A stretch of 45,743 nt of DNA, taken from the NCBI GenBank assembly GCA_016783715.1, contig JADHWA010000004.1, positions 1 through 45,743 of the forward strand, given 5' to 3'. This DNA is from Candidatus Omnitrophota bacterium. GTDB lineage: Bacteria > Omnitrophota > Gorgyraeia > Gygaellales > Profunditerraquicolaceae. The notes beneath the pieces were generated by a model. It saw only the letters and a list, made by a program, of their open reading frames with translations. It had not been told where the DNA came from and ran no database searches. The translations under genes were made by a program, and so were the position numbers. Below, piece after piece: positions 28,892 through 38,603 of the stretch. Positions within the stretch are counted from its first letter, which is position 1. Each line of letters starts with the position of its first letter.

Positions 28892-29332
28892 ATGAAGAAT
28901 AAAGGTTTTACGTTAGTAGAAATCATGATTGTAGTTGCGATTATCGCGTTGTTGGCAGCCATCGCAATTCCTAACTTATTGCGTGCAAGGTTAAATGCCA
29001 ATGAATCAGCTGGGATTTCATCTTTGAGGACGGTTTCTGCAGCAGCGATCAGCTTCAGGACAGTAAATACTGCATATCCGGTAGCCCTGACCAATTTAGG
29101 GGCGGCAACTCCTGCATACATTGATACAATCCTGGGTTGCGCAGTTCAGCCCTGCGGTAAGCAGGGGTACAGCTTTGCTTTAACCGGTGGTACCAATACA
29201 TTCACCGCCACAGCAAGGCCGCAGACATTCCAGACAACCGGTGTCAGGAGCTTCTTTGTTGATGAATCAGGTGTTATCCGCTGGACAAATCTGGATGCTG
29301 CAGCAACAGTAGCAAGTACACCGCTGGATTAG
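28892..29332 (+). CDS. Type IV pilin / GspG-like pseudopilin
   Basis: MKNKGFTLVEIMIVVAIIALLAAIAIPNLLRAR prepilin signal; start re-set to ATG 28892 with GGAAGGAGG upstream. Confidence 0.95.
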   Translation: MKNKGFTLVEIMIVVAIIALLAAIAIPNLLRARLNANESAGISSLRTVSAAAISFRTVNTAYPVALTNLGAATPAYIDTILGCAVQPCGKQGYSFALTGGTNTFTATARPQTFQTTGVRSFFVDESGVIRWTNLDAAATVASTPLD

Positions 29333-29360
29333 TTATCATCGGGTTTAGTTTTACTCTGTA

Positions 29361-29392
29361 AAAGCGGGGAAGGAAGCTTCCCCGCTTTTTTT
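29361..29392 (+). terminator. Rho-independent terminator after the pilin gene
   Basis: AAAGCGGGGAAG-gaag-CTTCCCCGCTTT followed by a T-run. Confidence 0.93.
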
Positions 29393-29414
29393 GATATCGA
29401 TAAGGTTAATTCAA

Positions 29415-31370
29415 ATGCAAATCAGAAGGCATATAAAGGAAATTCTCTTAATCTCTCTTCTTGGGCTGTTGATATATTTTAATTCACTACAGTCCGGCTT
29501 TATCTGGGATGACTACTCTTTAGTCGTAGATAACCCACTGATCAGAGATATCCATAAGGCGGCCAGGGTATTCGGCAGCCGTCTCTCCGTCCATGGAGAT
29601 ATCTTCTACCGTCCTACGCAAAATCTCTCCTATATGCTGGATTTTCTTCTTTTTAAGTTTGACCCGCGCGGATATCACCTGACCAATATACTGTTGCACA
29701 TTATCGTAGGCATCCTGTTTTTTCACCTCTCTAACCTGCTGGGTAAAAATAGAAGGGTCTCTCTCTGTGCGGCGCTTTTGTACTTGGCATCACCCTTATG
29801 GGTAGAGAGCGTTACTTATATCTCAGGAAGAGCCGATATCTTAATGAGTCTCTTTATCCTGATGTCTTTTATCTTCTTTATTAAGAAGCGGATACTCCTG
29901 TGTATCATCTGTTACATATTTGCGCTCTTCTCCAAGGAGGCGAGTTTAGTTTATCCGCTTATTATTTTATCTTATCTGTTAGTGTGGAGAAAGCCCGATA
30001 AGAAGTACATTACCTTAGCAGTTCTTCTCTGTGCTATAACTCTTATATACGGGGTAACTATGTTGGTTACATCCTGGGGGGTAACCGCATTCAGATCTGA
30101 GAGTTTTCCCCTATCGACCCGGCTACTATTTCTCCCCTGTGCCATCGGAAAATACCTGGCTTTGATATTTTTTCCCGCCAATCTGCATATGTCATATACA
30201 GTGAGGCTGCCTCACTCTCTCCTGGAGCCGCAAGTTCTGCTTTCAGTTTCGCTGGTTGGTCTGCTTGCGCTAGCCTTCTTTTATTATCTAAAGAAGGACA
30301 AATTTATCGCTTTTTTTCTCCTGTGGTTTTTTATCTTTTTTATTCCTCATTCGGGGATATTTCCGATCAATGCATTCTTTGCCGATCATTTTATATATCT
30401 GGCGGCGTTCGGGATCTTTGCGGTTTTCTTGAGCCTGCTGGATAAACTCAAAATTAGATGGCTATTTTTGAGTATCTTTATGATTTATCTAAGTTATTTT
30501 AGCATTGCTACCGCCAGATACAATTCTGTCTGGGGGGAACCTGCGCGCTTCTATCAGAGGATAATTAGATTGTCAGAGAATAGTTTCGCTGCATATAATA
30601 ATTTAGGCGTTCTCTATATGGATCAGGGGAGATTAACTGACGCCAGGAGACTATTTGAGCGCTCAATCGAGATCAAACCGGACTTCGTTGATGCCAGGAT
30701 AAATTTGGCTCGGGGCTATTATTTACAGGGCGACTTAAAGAGAGCTACCGGGTTGATCCGGGGGGTAATCCAGGAGGATCCGGATAACGCATATGCCTGG
30801 AATTATCTAGGGACATTTTCTCTAAAACAGGGTGATAGAGATATGGCAGAGGATTCCTATATCAGGGCCTGTCGGCTTGCACCGATGCAGGGCGGCTTGC
30901 TGCTTGATCTCTATACCTTATATAGTTTGGATAATAGGAGCCAGGAGGCCGCCGAGATCAAAGAGAAGATTGCTTCAATTGATAAATATGCCCTGGCAGA
31001 GCTTTATATAAGGGATAGCCGGTATCTTCTAACAATTGCTGATTTAGTCGGTTCCTTAAGCTCCGTCGATGAAGCATTGCAGATAAATCCCTATCGCGCT
31101 GATTTTTACAGGCTTAGAGGTGATATATTAAAGGAGGTAGGTGATTACGAGGGGGCGTTTCTGCAATATAAGTTGGTACTGAAGCTCTCTCCATCAGACT
31201 GGCAGGCCCATAATAGTCTGGGGGAGCTGTATTTGAGGATTGAATTCTTTGAGGATGCCAGAAGATGTTTTGAGAAGGCGCTATCTTTACAGCCGGATTC
31301 AACCAAGACGCAGCAAAATCTCCAGGCAGTTAAAGGCCAACTTCGAGAGGCCGTCGAATTTAGGGAATAA
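29415..31370 (+). CDS. Multi-TM protein with C-terminal TPR repeats (TMTC/PMT-like)
   Basis: YFNSLQSGFIWDDYSLVVDNPLIRD...FYRPTQNLSYMLDFLLF..., SGRADILMSLF, then several TPRs. Start re-set from 29391 (inside terminator T-run) to ATG 29415. Confidence 0.82.
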   Translation: MQIRRHIKEILLISLLGLLIYFNSLQSGFIWDDYSLVVDNPLIRDIHKAARVFGSRLSVHGDIFYRPTQNLSYMLDFLLFKFDPRGYHLTNILLHIIVGILFFHLSNLLGKNRRVSLCAALLYLASPLWVESVTYISGRADILMSLFILMSFIFFIKKRILLCIICYIFALFSKEASLVYPLIILSYLLVWRKPDKKYITLAVLLCAITLIYGVTMLVTSWGVTAFRSESFPLSTRLLFLPCAIGKYLALIFFPANLHMSYTVRLPHSLLEPQVLLSVSLVGLLALAFFYYLKKDKFIAFFLLWFFIFFIPHSGIFPINAFFADHFIYLAAFGIFAVFLSLLDKLKIRWLFLSIFMIYLSYFSIATARYNSVWGEPARFYQRIIRLSENSFAAYNNLGVLYMDQGRLTDARRLFERSIEIKPDFVDARINLARGYYLQGDLKRATGLIRGVIQEDPDNAYAWNYLGTFSLKQGDRDMAEDSYIRACRLAPMQGGLLLDLYTLYSLDNRSQEAAEIKEKIASIDKYALAELYIRDSRYLLTIADLVGSLSSVDEALQINPYRADFYRLRGDILKEVGDYEGAFLQYKLVLKLSPSDWQAHNSLGELYLRIEFFEDARRCFEKALSLQPDSTKTQQNLQAVKGQLREAVEFRE

Positions 31371-31445
31371 ATTCTCTTGTGTTAGAAGGTTTTTATGCTA
31401 GAATTAAATATATTTGTTGGATAGTATTTATTAATAATTGAGCTT

Positions 31446-31865
31446 ATGATCCGGAATAATTACGCCAAGAATACAGTTACCTTAATGCTTGTGATTGCTG
31501 TGCTTGCGCTTTTTTTGAGGCTGGGCATTGAGCAGAGCATAAAAGTAAATATTTCACAGAATGAATCCAATGCCTCGGTGGCATTGAAATCGATCTCTAC
31601 GGCACTGCAAAATTACGCCGAAGACCACGGGCAGATATTTCCCCAGGCGCTGGCTGTTTTAATGCAGACTGACCCGCCGTATCTGGATAAGGATTATCAT
31701 CACCGGACTTCTATCGCCGGTTATAACTTTTCCTGTTCCAGGCTGGATGCTTCCGGATACAGCTGTTCGGCTACACCGATAAAATGCAATAGTACCGGCA
31801 GAGAGATTTATATCATTACCACAGGCGGGGTGATGGTGTCGGATTTATGCGCCAAGAAGGAATAA
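31446..31865 (+). CDS. Pseudopilin-like protein lacking a canonical prepilin peptidase motif
   Basis: N-terminal hydrophobic helix TVTLMLVIAVLALFL, then SNASVALKSISTALQNYAEDHGQIFPQALAVL pilin-like stalk; located in the pil cluster. Confidence 0.55.
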   Translation: MIRNNYAKNTVTLMLVIAVLALFLRLGIEQSIKVNISQNESNASVALKSISTALQNYAEDHGQIFPQALAVLMQTDPPYLDKDYHHRTSIAGYNFSCSRLDASGYSCSATPIKCNSTGREIYIITTGGVMVSDLCAKKE

Positions 31866-31905
31866 GCAAAGAACCCAAAGGAGGCGCGCGAAAGCGGGCG
31901 GGCCG

Positions 31906-32292
31906 ATGAGACAAAAGGTCGAAGGTTTTACGCTACCTGAATTATTATTCGCTGCGGCAGTTCTGGCCTTTGTCTTAGTGAGCCTACTCTTTATTTTTAC
32001 TTCCTGCCTGTTCCTCGATGAATCAAGCCGTAACTCAACTCTGGCGACCAGCCACGCAGAGTACGTAATTGAAGATATAAAGGATACAAGTTTTGCACAG
32101 ATTCCCGCTATGGCAGGAACTTGGGATACTTCGGCGATCACCGCCGCCGGGTTAAATCCGGTTACCGGGGAGTCAATTGTGATTGCGGTATCCGGGGTAA
32201 ACCCTTTGAATATCAACGTGACGGTTAACTGGAGTGACCGCGGAAACAGGAGTAGGAGCATTAGTTTTTCGACATTAATTACAGAGCCATGA
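31906..32292 (+). CDS. Minor pseudopilin (PilV/GspI-like)
   Basis: MRQKVEGFTLPELLFAAAVLAFVLVSLLFIF prepilin N-terminus. Confidence 0.82.
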   Translation: MRQKVEGFTLPELLFAAAVLAFVLVSLLFIFTSCLFLDESSRNSTLATSHAEYVIEDIKDTSFAQIPAMAGTWDTSAITAAGLNPVTGESIVIAVSGVNPLNINVTVNWSDRGNRSRSISFSTLITEP

Positions 32293-32780
32293 GAGCTTTT
32301 ACGCTTATTGAACTGCTGATATCGATGTTTATTATGGTAGTAATTATAGCCGGTATCTATATAGCTTTAAGCGCAGCACAGGTTACCTGGGATAGCGGTT
32401 CTGGTATGCTTGATCTGCAGCAGTCATTGCGTCCGGCAATAGAAGGGATGACTAGGGAGCTACGCCGGAGCAGCCCCTCTCTGGTTACTGTCAGCGGGCT
32501 TGACGCAGAGATTATAGAGTTTAGCGTTCCTGGAAGCAGCAACTCGATCAGTTATTATATTTTAGATTCGCAGCTGATACGTGAGCATCCCAGTGACACC
32601 ACTCGGGTATTGGCAAATGATGTTAATAATTTGAGTTTCTGTTGCGTCGGCGGTAGTGATTGTTTTGATTGCGCGAATGCAAGTATTGTTCAGGTGGAAG
32701 CGGGGGTTGCTAAGAGTGTAAAAGGGAGAAGCCTGCGGCAGTTTGATCTGATTAATGAGGTTAGCTTGAGAAATGAATAA
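32289..32780 (+). CDS. Minor pseudopilin (PilW/GspJ-like)
   Basis: MRAFTLIELLISMFIMVVIIAGIYIALSAAQ. Confidence 0.82.
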   Translation: MRAFTLIELLISMFIMVVIIAGIYIALSAAQVTWDSGSGMLDLQQSLRPAIEGMTRELRRSSPSLVTVSGLDAEIIEFSVPGSSNSISYYILDSQLIREHPSDTTRVLANDVNNLSFCCVGGSDCFDCANASIVQVEAGVAKSVKGRSLRQFDLINEVSLRNE

Positions 32781-33762
32781 AAAAGGTATAGCACTGGTCC
32801 TGGCACTTGTAATCGTAATGGTATTACTTCTTCTGGGGGGAGCGATGCTCTCCCGCAGTATGGCAGAAGTTAATTTATCTAATAGGTATCTGGAGTCTAT
32901 TCAGGCGTTTTGGCTGGCTGAGGCAGGAATTAATCAGGCATTGATAGATTTAAGGTCAGATTATAGTGCTTCGAACGTGGCCTCTACTACCTTCGGTGAG
33001 GGCGGTTATTCTGCGGTTATAACCGCAAATGTCGACGGTACCCGTACTGTTACAGCGACTGGATTCATACCCTCTGGCGGCACACCACGTATTCAGAGGA
33101 CTCTGGAGTCGGTGATGAATAGACTGGCGCATACGCCGGCTAACTTTTTTAGCCAGGCAATTTATTCTGCGGGGGATATTACATTTGCCGGTGCGGCTTA
33201 CAGCGTAGCAGGAGATGTTATGTACAGCGGCACATTCACCGGCACTGACAGCGGAATCACTGGCGACGTCACTGATGATCCCTCGATTACACCTTTGGCA
33301 CACCTGGACTTTGATCAGCTAAAAACTATAAGCCAGGCTCAGGGGAATTATCATGATGTGGATGGCTTAGACGGTCCTTTCCCTACGGATTTCTGGTATG
33401 ATGAAGTTGCCGGTATCCCAAATGTAGTCTATTTAGAGGGGGCATTTGATTTAAGCGGAAAAAATTTAGTGGGGGGATTCTTTATCGTCGGAGGAGACGT
33501 AGTCTATGATGCTGAATTAAGCGGTAATGTAGCTGTTGACGGCGCCATATATACATTAGGCAACTTTACCCTAAATGGCGGTGGGAGTGCCTTAAACATC
33601 AACGGCGGCGTCTGGAGCGGCCAGAATACCACCATAACCGGAAGCTCCACGATCGCATATAATGCCGGTTACATGAACGCAATCCAGAACTTAGGGATAG
33701 TCACAACTGTGCAGATGCTCTCCTGGGACGACACACAGGATCCTTACAACCTTGTTCCATAG
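32773..33762 (+). CDS. PilX-like pilus assembly protein
   Basis: MNKKGIALVLALVIVMVLLLLGGAMLSRSMAEVNLSNRYLESIQAFWLAEAGINQALIDL. Confidence 0.75.
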   Translation: MNKKGIALVLALVIVMVLLLLGGAMLSRSMAEVNLSNRYLESIQAFWLAEAGINQALIDLRSDYSASNVASTTFGEGGYSAVITANVDGTRTVTATGFIPSGGTPRIQRTLESVMNRLAHTPANFFSQAIYSAGDITFAGAAYSVAGDVMYSGTFTGTDSGITGDVTDDPSITPLAHLDFDQLKTISQAQGNYHDVDGLDGPFPTDFWYDEVAGIPNVVYLEGAFDLSGKNLVGGFFIVGGDVVYDAELSGNVAVDGAIYTLGNFTLNGGGSALNINGGVWSGQNTTITGSSTIAYNAGYMNAIQNLGIVTTVQMLSWDDTQDPYNLVP

Positions 33763-33774
33763 AAAAATAAAGAC

Positions 33775-34800
33775 ATGGAATTACCTTTCTTAAAAAATCG
33801 CCCTCCAAGAGATAGCTATTCGGTCGGATTAGATATAGGTACTTCTGGTGTTAAGGCGGCAAAACTTAAGTTTTCCGAAGGGGCAGTAGAGCTGGTTGAT
33901 TTTCGCATTGAGCCGGTCTCAGGAGGTTTGCCTTCAGCAGTCAAGAAGATTGCTGAGGCACTCGGTATCAAACAGGTAAATTTGTCGGCTTCCGGGACAT
34001 CAGGCCTGCTTAGATACGTTGACTTTCCGAAGATGAGTAAGGCTGAGCTCTCTGGGGCGCTCAAGTTCGAGGCAGATAAACATATCCCATTTCCTATAAA
34101 TGAGGTTAATCTGGATAGCCATATCCTGAAGCAGGATGTTGCCTCCGGTAAGATGAAGGTGCTTCTGGCTGCGGTAAAGAAGGATTTCGTCGGGCAGCAG
34201 CTAAAGATAGTAAAGGATAATACCCAGGCCACAGTCAATCTCTTTGACCTGGATTCCGTGGCCATAATCAATGCCTTTAATTTTAATTATTCGACTGATA
34301 GTAAAGAGGCATCTGGAACTCCCGTTGCCTTATTGAATATCGGTGCATATGTGGCTAATTTGAACATCTTAGAGCATGGAGTGCCGGTTTTAAGCCGCGA
34401 CTTACGTATAGCCGGGAATGATTTTACGCAGAAGATATCGGATATATTGGGTGTTGAGTTTAGTCAGGCTGAGGGATTAAAGATTAACCCCCAAGAGGAC
34501 AAAATAGACAAAATTACCATGGCGGTGGATTCGGTTTTGGCGAATCTATCTGCTGAAGTCAGGACATCCTTTGATTACTATGAATCACAGGGTGCTTCAT
34601 CTGTCTCTAAGGTCTTCTTAAGCGGAGGAGGGAGCAATTTTGCTCCTTTGCCGGAAAAGCTCTCAGGGCTCCTGGGGATTCAGGCAGAGCTCTGGGATCC
34701 GGTTATACGGATCAAGCAGGCTCCAGGAGTCCGAGGGCGCCTTTCTAAGGGGGTCTCGGGTCAATTAGCGGTGGCGATAGGATTAGCGCTTAGGCGTTAG
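33775..34800 (+). CDS. pilM: Type IV pilus assembly ATPase-like protein PilM
   Basis: YSVGLDIGTSGVKAAKL, ALKFEADKHIPFPINEVNLD, actin-like fold signature; followed by pilN/O/P/Q. Confidence 0.92.
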   Translation: MELPFLKNRPPRDSYSVGLDIGTSGVKAAKLKFSEGAVELVDFRIEPVSGGLPSAVKKIAEALGIKQVNLSASGTSGLLRYVDFPKMSKAELSGALKFEADKHIPFPINEVNLDSHILKQDVASGKMKVLLAAVKKDFVGQQLKIVKDNTQATVNLFDLDSVAIINAFNFNYSTDSKEASGTPVALLNIGAYVANLNILEHGVPVLSRDLRIAGNDFTQKISDILGVEFSQAEGLKINPQEDKIDKITMAVDSVLANLSAEVRTSFDYYESQGASSVSKVFLSGGGSNFAPLPEKLSGLLGIQAELWDPVIRIKQAPGVRGRLSKGVSGQLAVAIGLALRR

Positions 34801-35400
34801 GTGATACCTATGATGATAGAAATCAACTTACTTCCAGACGAACTCAAAAAAAGTAAAACTCCTTCCGGGGGCCTGGGCAAGCCGGATGTAAAGACACTGC
34901 TTTATATTGTGCCGGTAGTTATCGGGATATTGCTGGTTACGCATATATTTCTGGCAGCAACCTCAGTTTTTAAGAATTTATCGCTGGCCTCGCTGAATAA
35001 AAAACTCTCCAGGCTGGACCCAGAGAAGAAGAAATTAGAAGGCTTCTTTAAGGAATACAGTGTAGCTTCCGCGGGCGCAAGTGCCGCAACTGAGTTGTTA
35101 GGCGGAAGGGTCGAGTGGGCTCAGGAATTAAACAGTATAAGCCGCGCCCTGCCGGCCGGAGTATGGCTTAACGAGTTATCCTTCCAAGACGGGATCCTGA
35201 CCCTTAGGGGCTCGGTGATCGCGGTAAACAAGGAAAAGGAAGAGGTATCGATAATCAACAAGTTTATCAGTAATCTGAAAAAAGATAAGGATTTCATTGC
35301 TGTCTTTCAGGGGCTGGAGTTATCTTCTGTAAACAGGCGGGCGATTCATAGCTTTGAGGTGAGTGATTTTATTCTCACCGGACGAGAAAAGACCAAATGA
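34801..35400 (+). CDS. pilN: PilN-like protein
   Basis: IEINLLPDELKK N-term, one TM helix, periplasmic domain; syntenic position. True start may be ATG 34810/34813. Confidence 0.82.
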   Translation: MIPMMIEINLLPDELKKSKTPSGGLGKPDVKTLLYIVPVVIGILLVTHIFLAATSVFKNLSLASLNKKLSRLDPEKKKLEGFFKEYSVASAGASAATELLGGRVEWAQELNSISRALPAGVWLNELSFQDGILTLRGSVIAVNKEKEEVSIINKFISNLKKDKDFIAVFQGLELSSVNRRAIHSFEVSDFILTGREKTK

Positions 35401-35972
35401 AGATAAAAGAGATGATAAAACAGATTCAAGAGCTCAAGCTCGATAAGCAAAAGATCATATTGATCGTTGTTGTGACGCTGGTATTGGCTTACCTGGATTT
35501 TTCTTTTGTAATCGGAATGCAGTCAGGCAGCTTAAAACAGCTGAACCAGAAGATAAGTAAGGTTAAGAGCGATATCGATAATACCAAAAGAGAATTAATC
35601 AGGATGCAGCAGTTAGAGGGGGCCCCGGAGAAGGCTAAGCTGGTTACCAAGGAGTTTATAGCCGAAGAGGGAATCCCTATGTTGCTCAGTGAGATATCTA
35701 ATATATCAAATAAGGATAAAATTAAAATTACCCAGATAGAGCCTTTGAAGAATCCCGACCGAATCCCTGATTTACCGGGTGCGGCCAATTTATTGCCGGT
35801 TGCGATTGATTTAGAAATCACAGGAGGATATCATCAGCTGGGGGCCTTCTTGTCTGATTTAGAGAACTCTGCAAACTTTATCGCAGTCAATCAAATCAGT
35901 ATAATTTCGCAGGGGGATGATTATAATATACAGCGGATCAGCCTAAGATTGATCACATATGCCAGTGGATAA
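35397..35972 (+). CDS. pilO: PilO-like protein
   Basis: One TM, coiled coil, GGYHQLGAFLSDLENSANFIAVNQISI; syntenic position. Confidence 0.82.
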   Translation: MKIKEMIKQIQELKLDKQKIILIVVVTLVLAYLDFSFVIGMQSGSLKQLNQKISKVKSDIDNTKRELIRMQQLEGAPEKAKLVTKEFIAEEGIPMLLSEISNISNKDKIKITQIEPLKNPDRIPDLPGAANLLPVAIDLEITGGYHQLGAFLSDLENSANFIAVNQISIISQGDDYNIQRISLRLITYASG

Positions 35973-36366
35973 AATTAAACCAATTCATGTCAGCGGATTC
36001 AGAGGGCAAATTTTGTTAGGAATATTTCTTTTTAGTTATATACTATTTGTGATAGCTGGAACTGTCTATGCAGAGAATGAAAGTCAGTTTAAGTATGATG
36101 CTGCAGGTAAACGAAATCCTTTTATACCTTTGATCACCCCTGACGGAAGGCTGCTTAATCTAGATACAGTAGTTACCGAGACCGGCCTGGTTTTAGAGGG
36201 GGTCATATTTGATCAACAGGGTGAGTCTTTCGCACTGATTAACGGGAAAGTTTTTAAGGTGGGCGATAGCGTAGATGATTATACGGTTTTAGATATCGAT
36301 AAAGGCAGAGTAAATTTATTAAAGGCTGGTCAGCTTTACGTCTTAGAGACCAAGAAGGGTGAATGA
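35959..36366 (+). CDS. PilP-like protein
   Basis: KRNPFIPLITPDG...LEGVIFDQQGESFALINGKVFKVGDSVDDYTVLDI; between pilO and secretin. Confidence 0.7.
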   Translation: MPVDKIKPIHVSGFRGQILLGIFLFSYILFVIAGTVYAENESQFKYDAAGKRNPFIPLITPDGRLLNLDTVVTETGLVLEGVIFDQQGESFALINGKVFKVGDSVDDYTVLDIDKGRVNLLKAGQLYVLETKKGE

Positions 36367-36546
36367 CCCCGCACCCAGCTTTGTATCGGTAAGCTATACG
36401 AAGGCTGGGTGCGGGGGAATTTGTCCCCCCTGTATTATTGTACAATACAAAGGGGGGATTAATTCGCAGACGCTGGAAATTAAATTAGTAATGCGGCTAT
36501 CCTTGACATCGTAGATGTCAAGGATCTGCTCATTAAAGGAGGGGAA
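36361..36546 (+). repeat. Structured element R1, copy C (pilP-pilQ), with extra upstream hairpin
   Basis: CCCCGCACCCAGC/GCTGGGTGCGGGG (36367-36416); CCCCCCTGTATT/AATACAAAGGGGGG; P1 TTAAT/ATTAA and GCAGA/TCTGC; P2 TCCTTGACATC/GATGTCAAGGA; CGCTGG...ATGCGGCTA. Confidence 0.75.
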
Positions 36547-38289
36547 GTGAAGCAGATTAGAATCCCAACACTTTTGAGAATATTTTTTATTTCGCTCTTG
36601 ATTTATTTTTTCTCAACCTCGGGCGCAGCCTACCTTGACGATGCCTCGGCTCTCTCGGAGGAGCCGCAAACTACTGATCAACAAACAGCTAAGGGAGAAC
36701 CGGTACGCACCAATCTATTGCCGGATCAGCTGGTTAGTGATACTCCGGTTGATGACCAGCAGGTAGATGAGCTACCGGATCTGGATATATCAGTTAGTCA
36801 GCAATCAGTGCCGGAAGTAGAAGTTCAAGTCGCCTCAATCAAAAAAAGCGATGCTTCTACGGATCCCGGGAATGTGACTCTGGATTTTAAGGATGCCGAT
36901 ATCCGTAACGTCTTGAGGTTGATATCTTACAAGGCACGGGTGAACATCGTGGCAACCCCGGAGGTACTTGGAAATGTTACCATCAGGCTATTTGATGTCC
37001 CCTGGGAGAAGGCCTTAAATACCATAGTCACCGCATACGGTTATGGATATGAGTGGCTTAATAATAAGGTGATCATGGTATCTACTTTAGAGAAATTAGC
37101 TGAGCAGCGCCTGGCCCAGGACGCAGCAGCCGCCAACGAACCTCTGGATACCCAGACTTTCAGATTGAATTACTCAAGGAGCGAAGATATTATGAAGTCG
37201 ATCGAGACTTTGGTCTCCCCGCGCGGAAAAATTACCCTTGAATCCCGCACTAATACTCTGATCGTTAGAGAAACAAAGACCAATCTTATAAGGATCGGCG
37301 AAATCATAAAGTCCCTGGATAAGATGACTCCTCAGGTGATGATCGAGGCCAAGATCATAGAGACTACGCTCGGAGATACAGAGAACTTAGGCATAGACTG
37401 GACTATAGAGGTAGCCTTGAGTGGTTCTGCGCGGCCAACCTCATTTCCTTTTCAGACTGATGCTTATAAGGGTACCGGGAATAAGATGTTTCCATACATG
37501 GAGTCGCCGGATCATATGGAGACGACCACAACTACCACTCAGAGCGAAACAGGAGTTGTCTTAAGCACAACTACAACTCAGGAAGTTTTCAACACTCTGG
37601 TTCGAGGTTTTCCTGCAGTGGCAGCCAACGCCTTCACCTACGGCACTCTGGATTTTTCACAGTTTCAGACGGTCTTAGAGATCTTAAAGAAAAGAACCGA
37701 TACCAAGGTGCTTTCAAATCCGCGGATTACAACCCTTAATAATCAGCAAGCTGAGATCCTGGTTGGCTCTATCGTCCCGATACCGAATTATGAATATAGT
37801 AAAGATACCGGGACCAGGGTAGTCTCCGGCTATACGGATCAGAAGATCGGGATTGGCCTGACGGTAACCCCTAACATTAACGAAGAGGATTATGTTACCT
37901 TGATTGTTGAGCCGACTATCGATCAGATTACCGGATTCACCGGGCCGAATAATGAGAGACCGATAATATCCACCCGTAACGCCCAGACCAATGTGATGAT
38001 TAAAGACGGCGAGACCCTGGTAATCGGAGGGTTGATCGCCGAGAAAAAGATAGAGTTCGAGAAGAAAGTTCCCATTTTGGGTGATATACCGATAATCAAA
38101 TATTTATTTAGCAAGAAAGAGCATAGTATCGACAGGACAGAACTCTTGATATTTATAACCCCTTATATCATCAGAGACTCTACGATCGGCTCGCCTACTG
38201 CAATTGCTCGACTCCAGCAGCAGTTTAGTGATGCCATCCTCCAGCAGTCAGGAATCATAGATGATAGGAAGAGAGAAAAAAAAGAATAG
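36547..38289 (+). CDS. pilQ: Type IV pilus secretin PilQ
   Basis: STN-like VTLDFKDADIRNVLRLISYKARVNIVATPEV, secretin domain VLSNPRITTLNNQQAEILVGSIVPI, VIGGLIAEKKIEFEKKVPILGDIPIIKYLF; GTG start with AGGAGG. Confidence 0.93.
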   Translation: MKQIRIPTLLRIFFISLLIYFFSTSGAAYLDDASALSEEPQTTDQQTAKGEPVRTNLLPDQLVSDTPVDDQQVDELPDLDISVSQQSVPEVEVQVASIKKSDASTDPGNVTLDFKDADIRNVLRLISYKARVNIVATPEVLGNVTIRLFDVPWEKALNTIVTAYGYGYEWLNNKVIMVSTLEKLAEQRLAQDAAAANEPLDTQTFRLNYSRSEDIMKSIETLVSPRGKITLESRTNTLIVRETKTNLIRIGEIIKSLDKMTPQVMIEAKIIETTLGDTENLGIDWTIEVALSGSARPTSFPFQTDAYKGTGNKMFPYMESPDHMETTTTTTQSETGVVLSTTTTQEVFNTLVRGFPAVAANAFTYGTLDFSQFQTVLEILKKRTDTKVLSNPRITTLNNQQAEILVGSIVPIPNYEYSKDTGTRVVSGYTDQKIGIGLTVTPNINEEDYVTLIVEPTIDQITGFTGPNNERPIISTRNAQTNVMIKDGETLVIGGLIAEKKIEFEKKVPILGDIPIIKYLFSKKEHSIDRTELLIFITPYIIRDSTIGSPTAIARLQQQFSDAILQQSGIIDDRKREKKE

Positions 38290-38294
38290 ATTTC

Positions 38295-38603
38295 ATGTCC
38301 TATAGATTAAAAATTGAATTTTCTAAAAGAGAACAGATGAGATATATCTCTCATCTGGACCTGATGCGCCTATTCATGCGAGCCCTTCGCCGGGGCGGCC
38401 TGCCGATCAAGATGACCGAAGGGTTTAACCCACACCCAAAATTAAGTATCAAAAGAGCGTTGAAGTTAGGATTAGAGAGCGATAATGAGGAAGCGGTATT
38501 CGTATTAGAAGATTTTATTAGTCCGCTTGAATTCCAAGATAAATTACAGGCAGAACTGCCGGAAGGAATAAAAATAAATTATGTCAAAAGAGATTTTAAT
38601 TAA
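38295..38603 (+). CDS. DUF2344 domain protein, short (102 aa)
   Basis: YRLKIEFSKREQMRYISHLDLMRLFMRALRRGGLPIKMTEGFNPHPKLS. Confidence 0.82.
   Translation: MSYRLKIEFSKREQMRYISHLDLMRLFMRALRRGGLPIKMTEGFNPHPKLSIKRALKLGLESDNEEAVFVLEDFISPLEFQDKLQAELPEGIKINYVKRDFN

Noticed and set aside
36367-36457. Simple Rho-independent terminators after pilP
   Set aside because: Strong hairpins but no following T-run; shared R1 architecture explains them better, although a termination role is not excluded.
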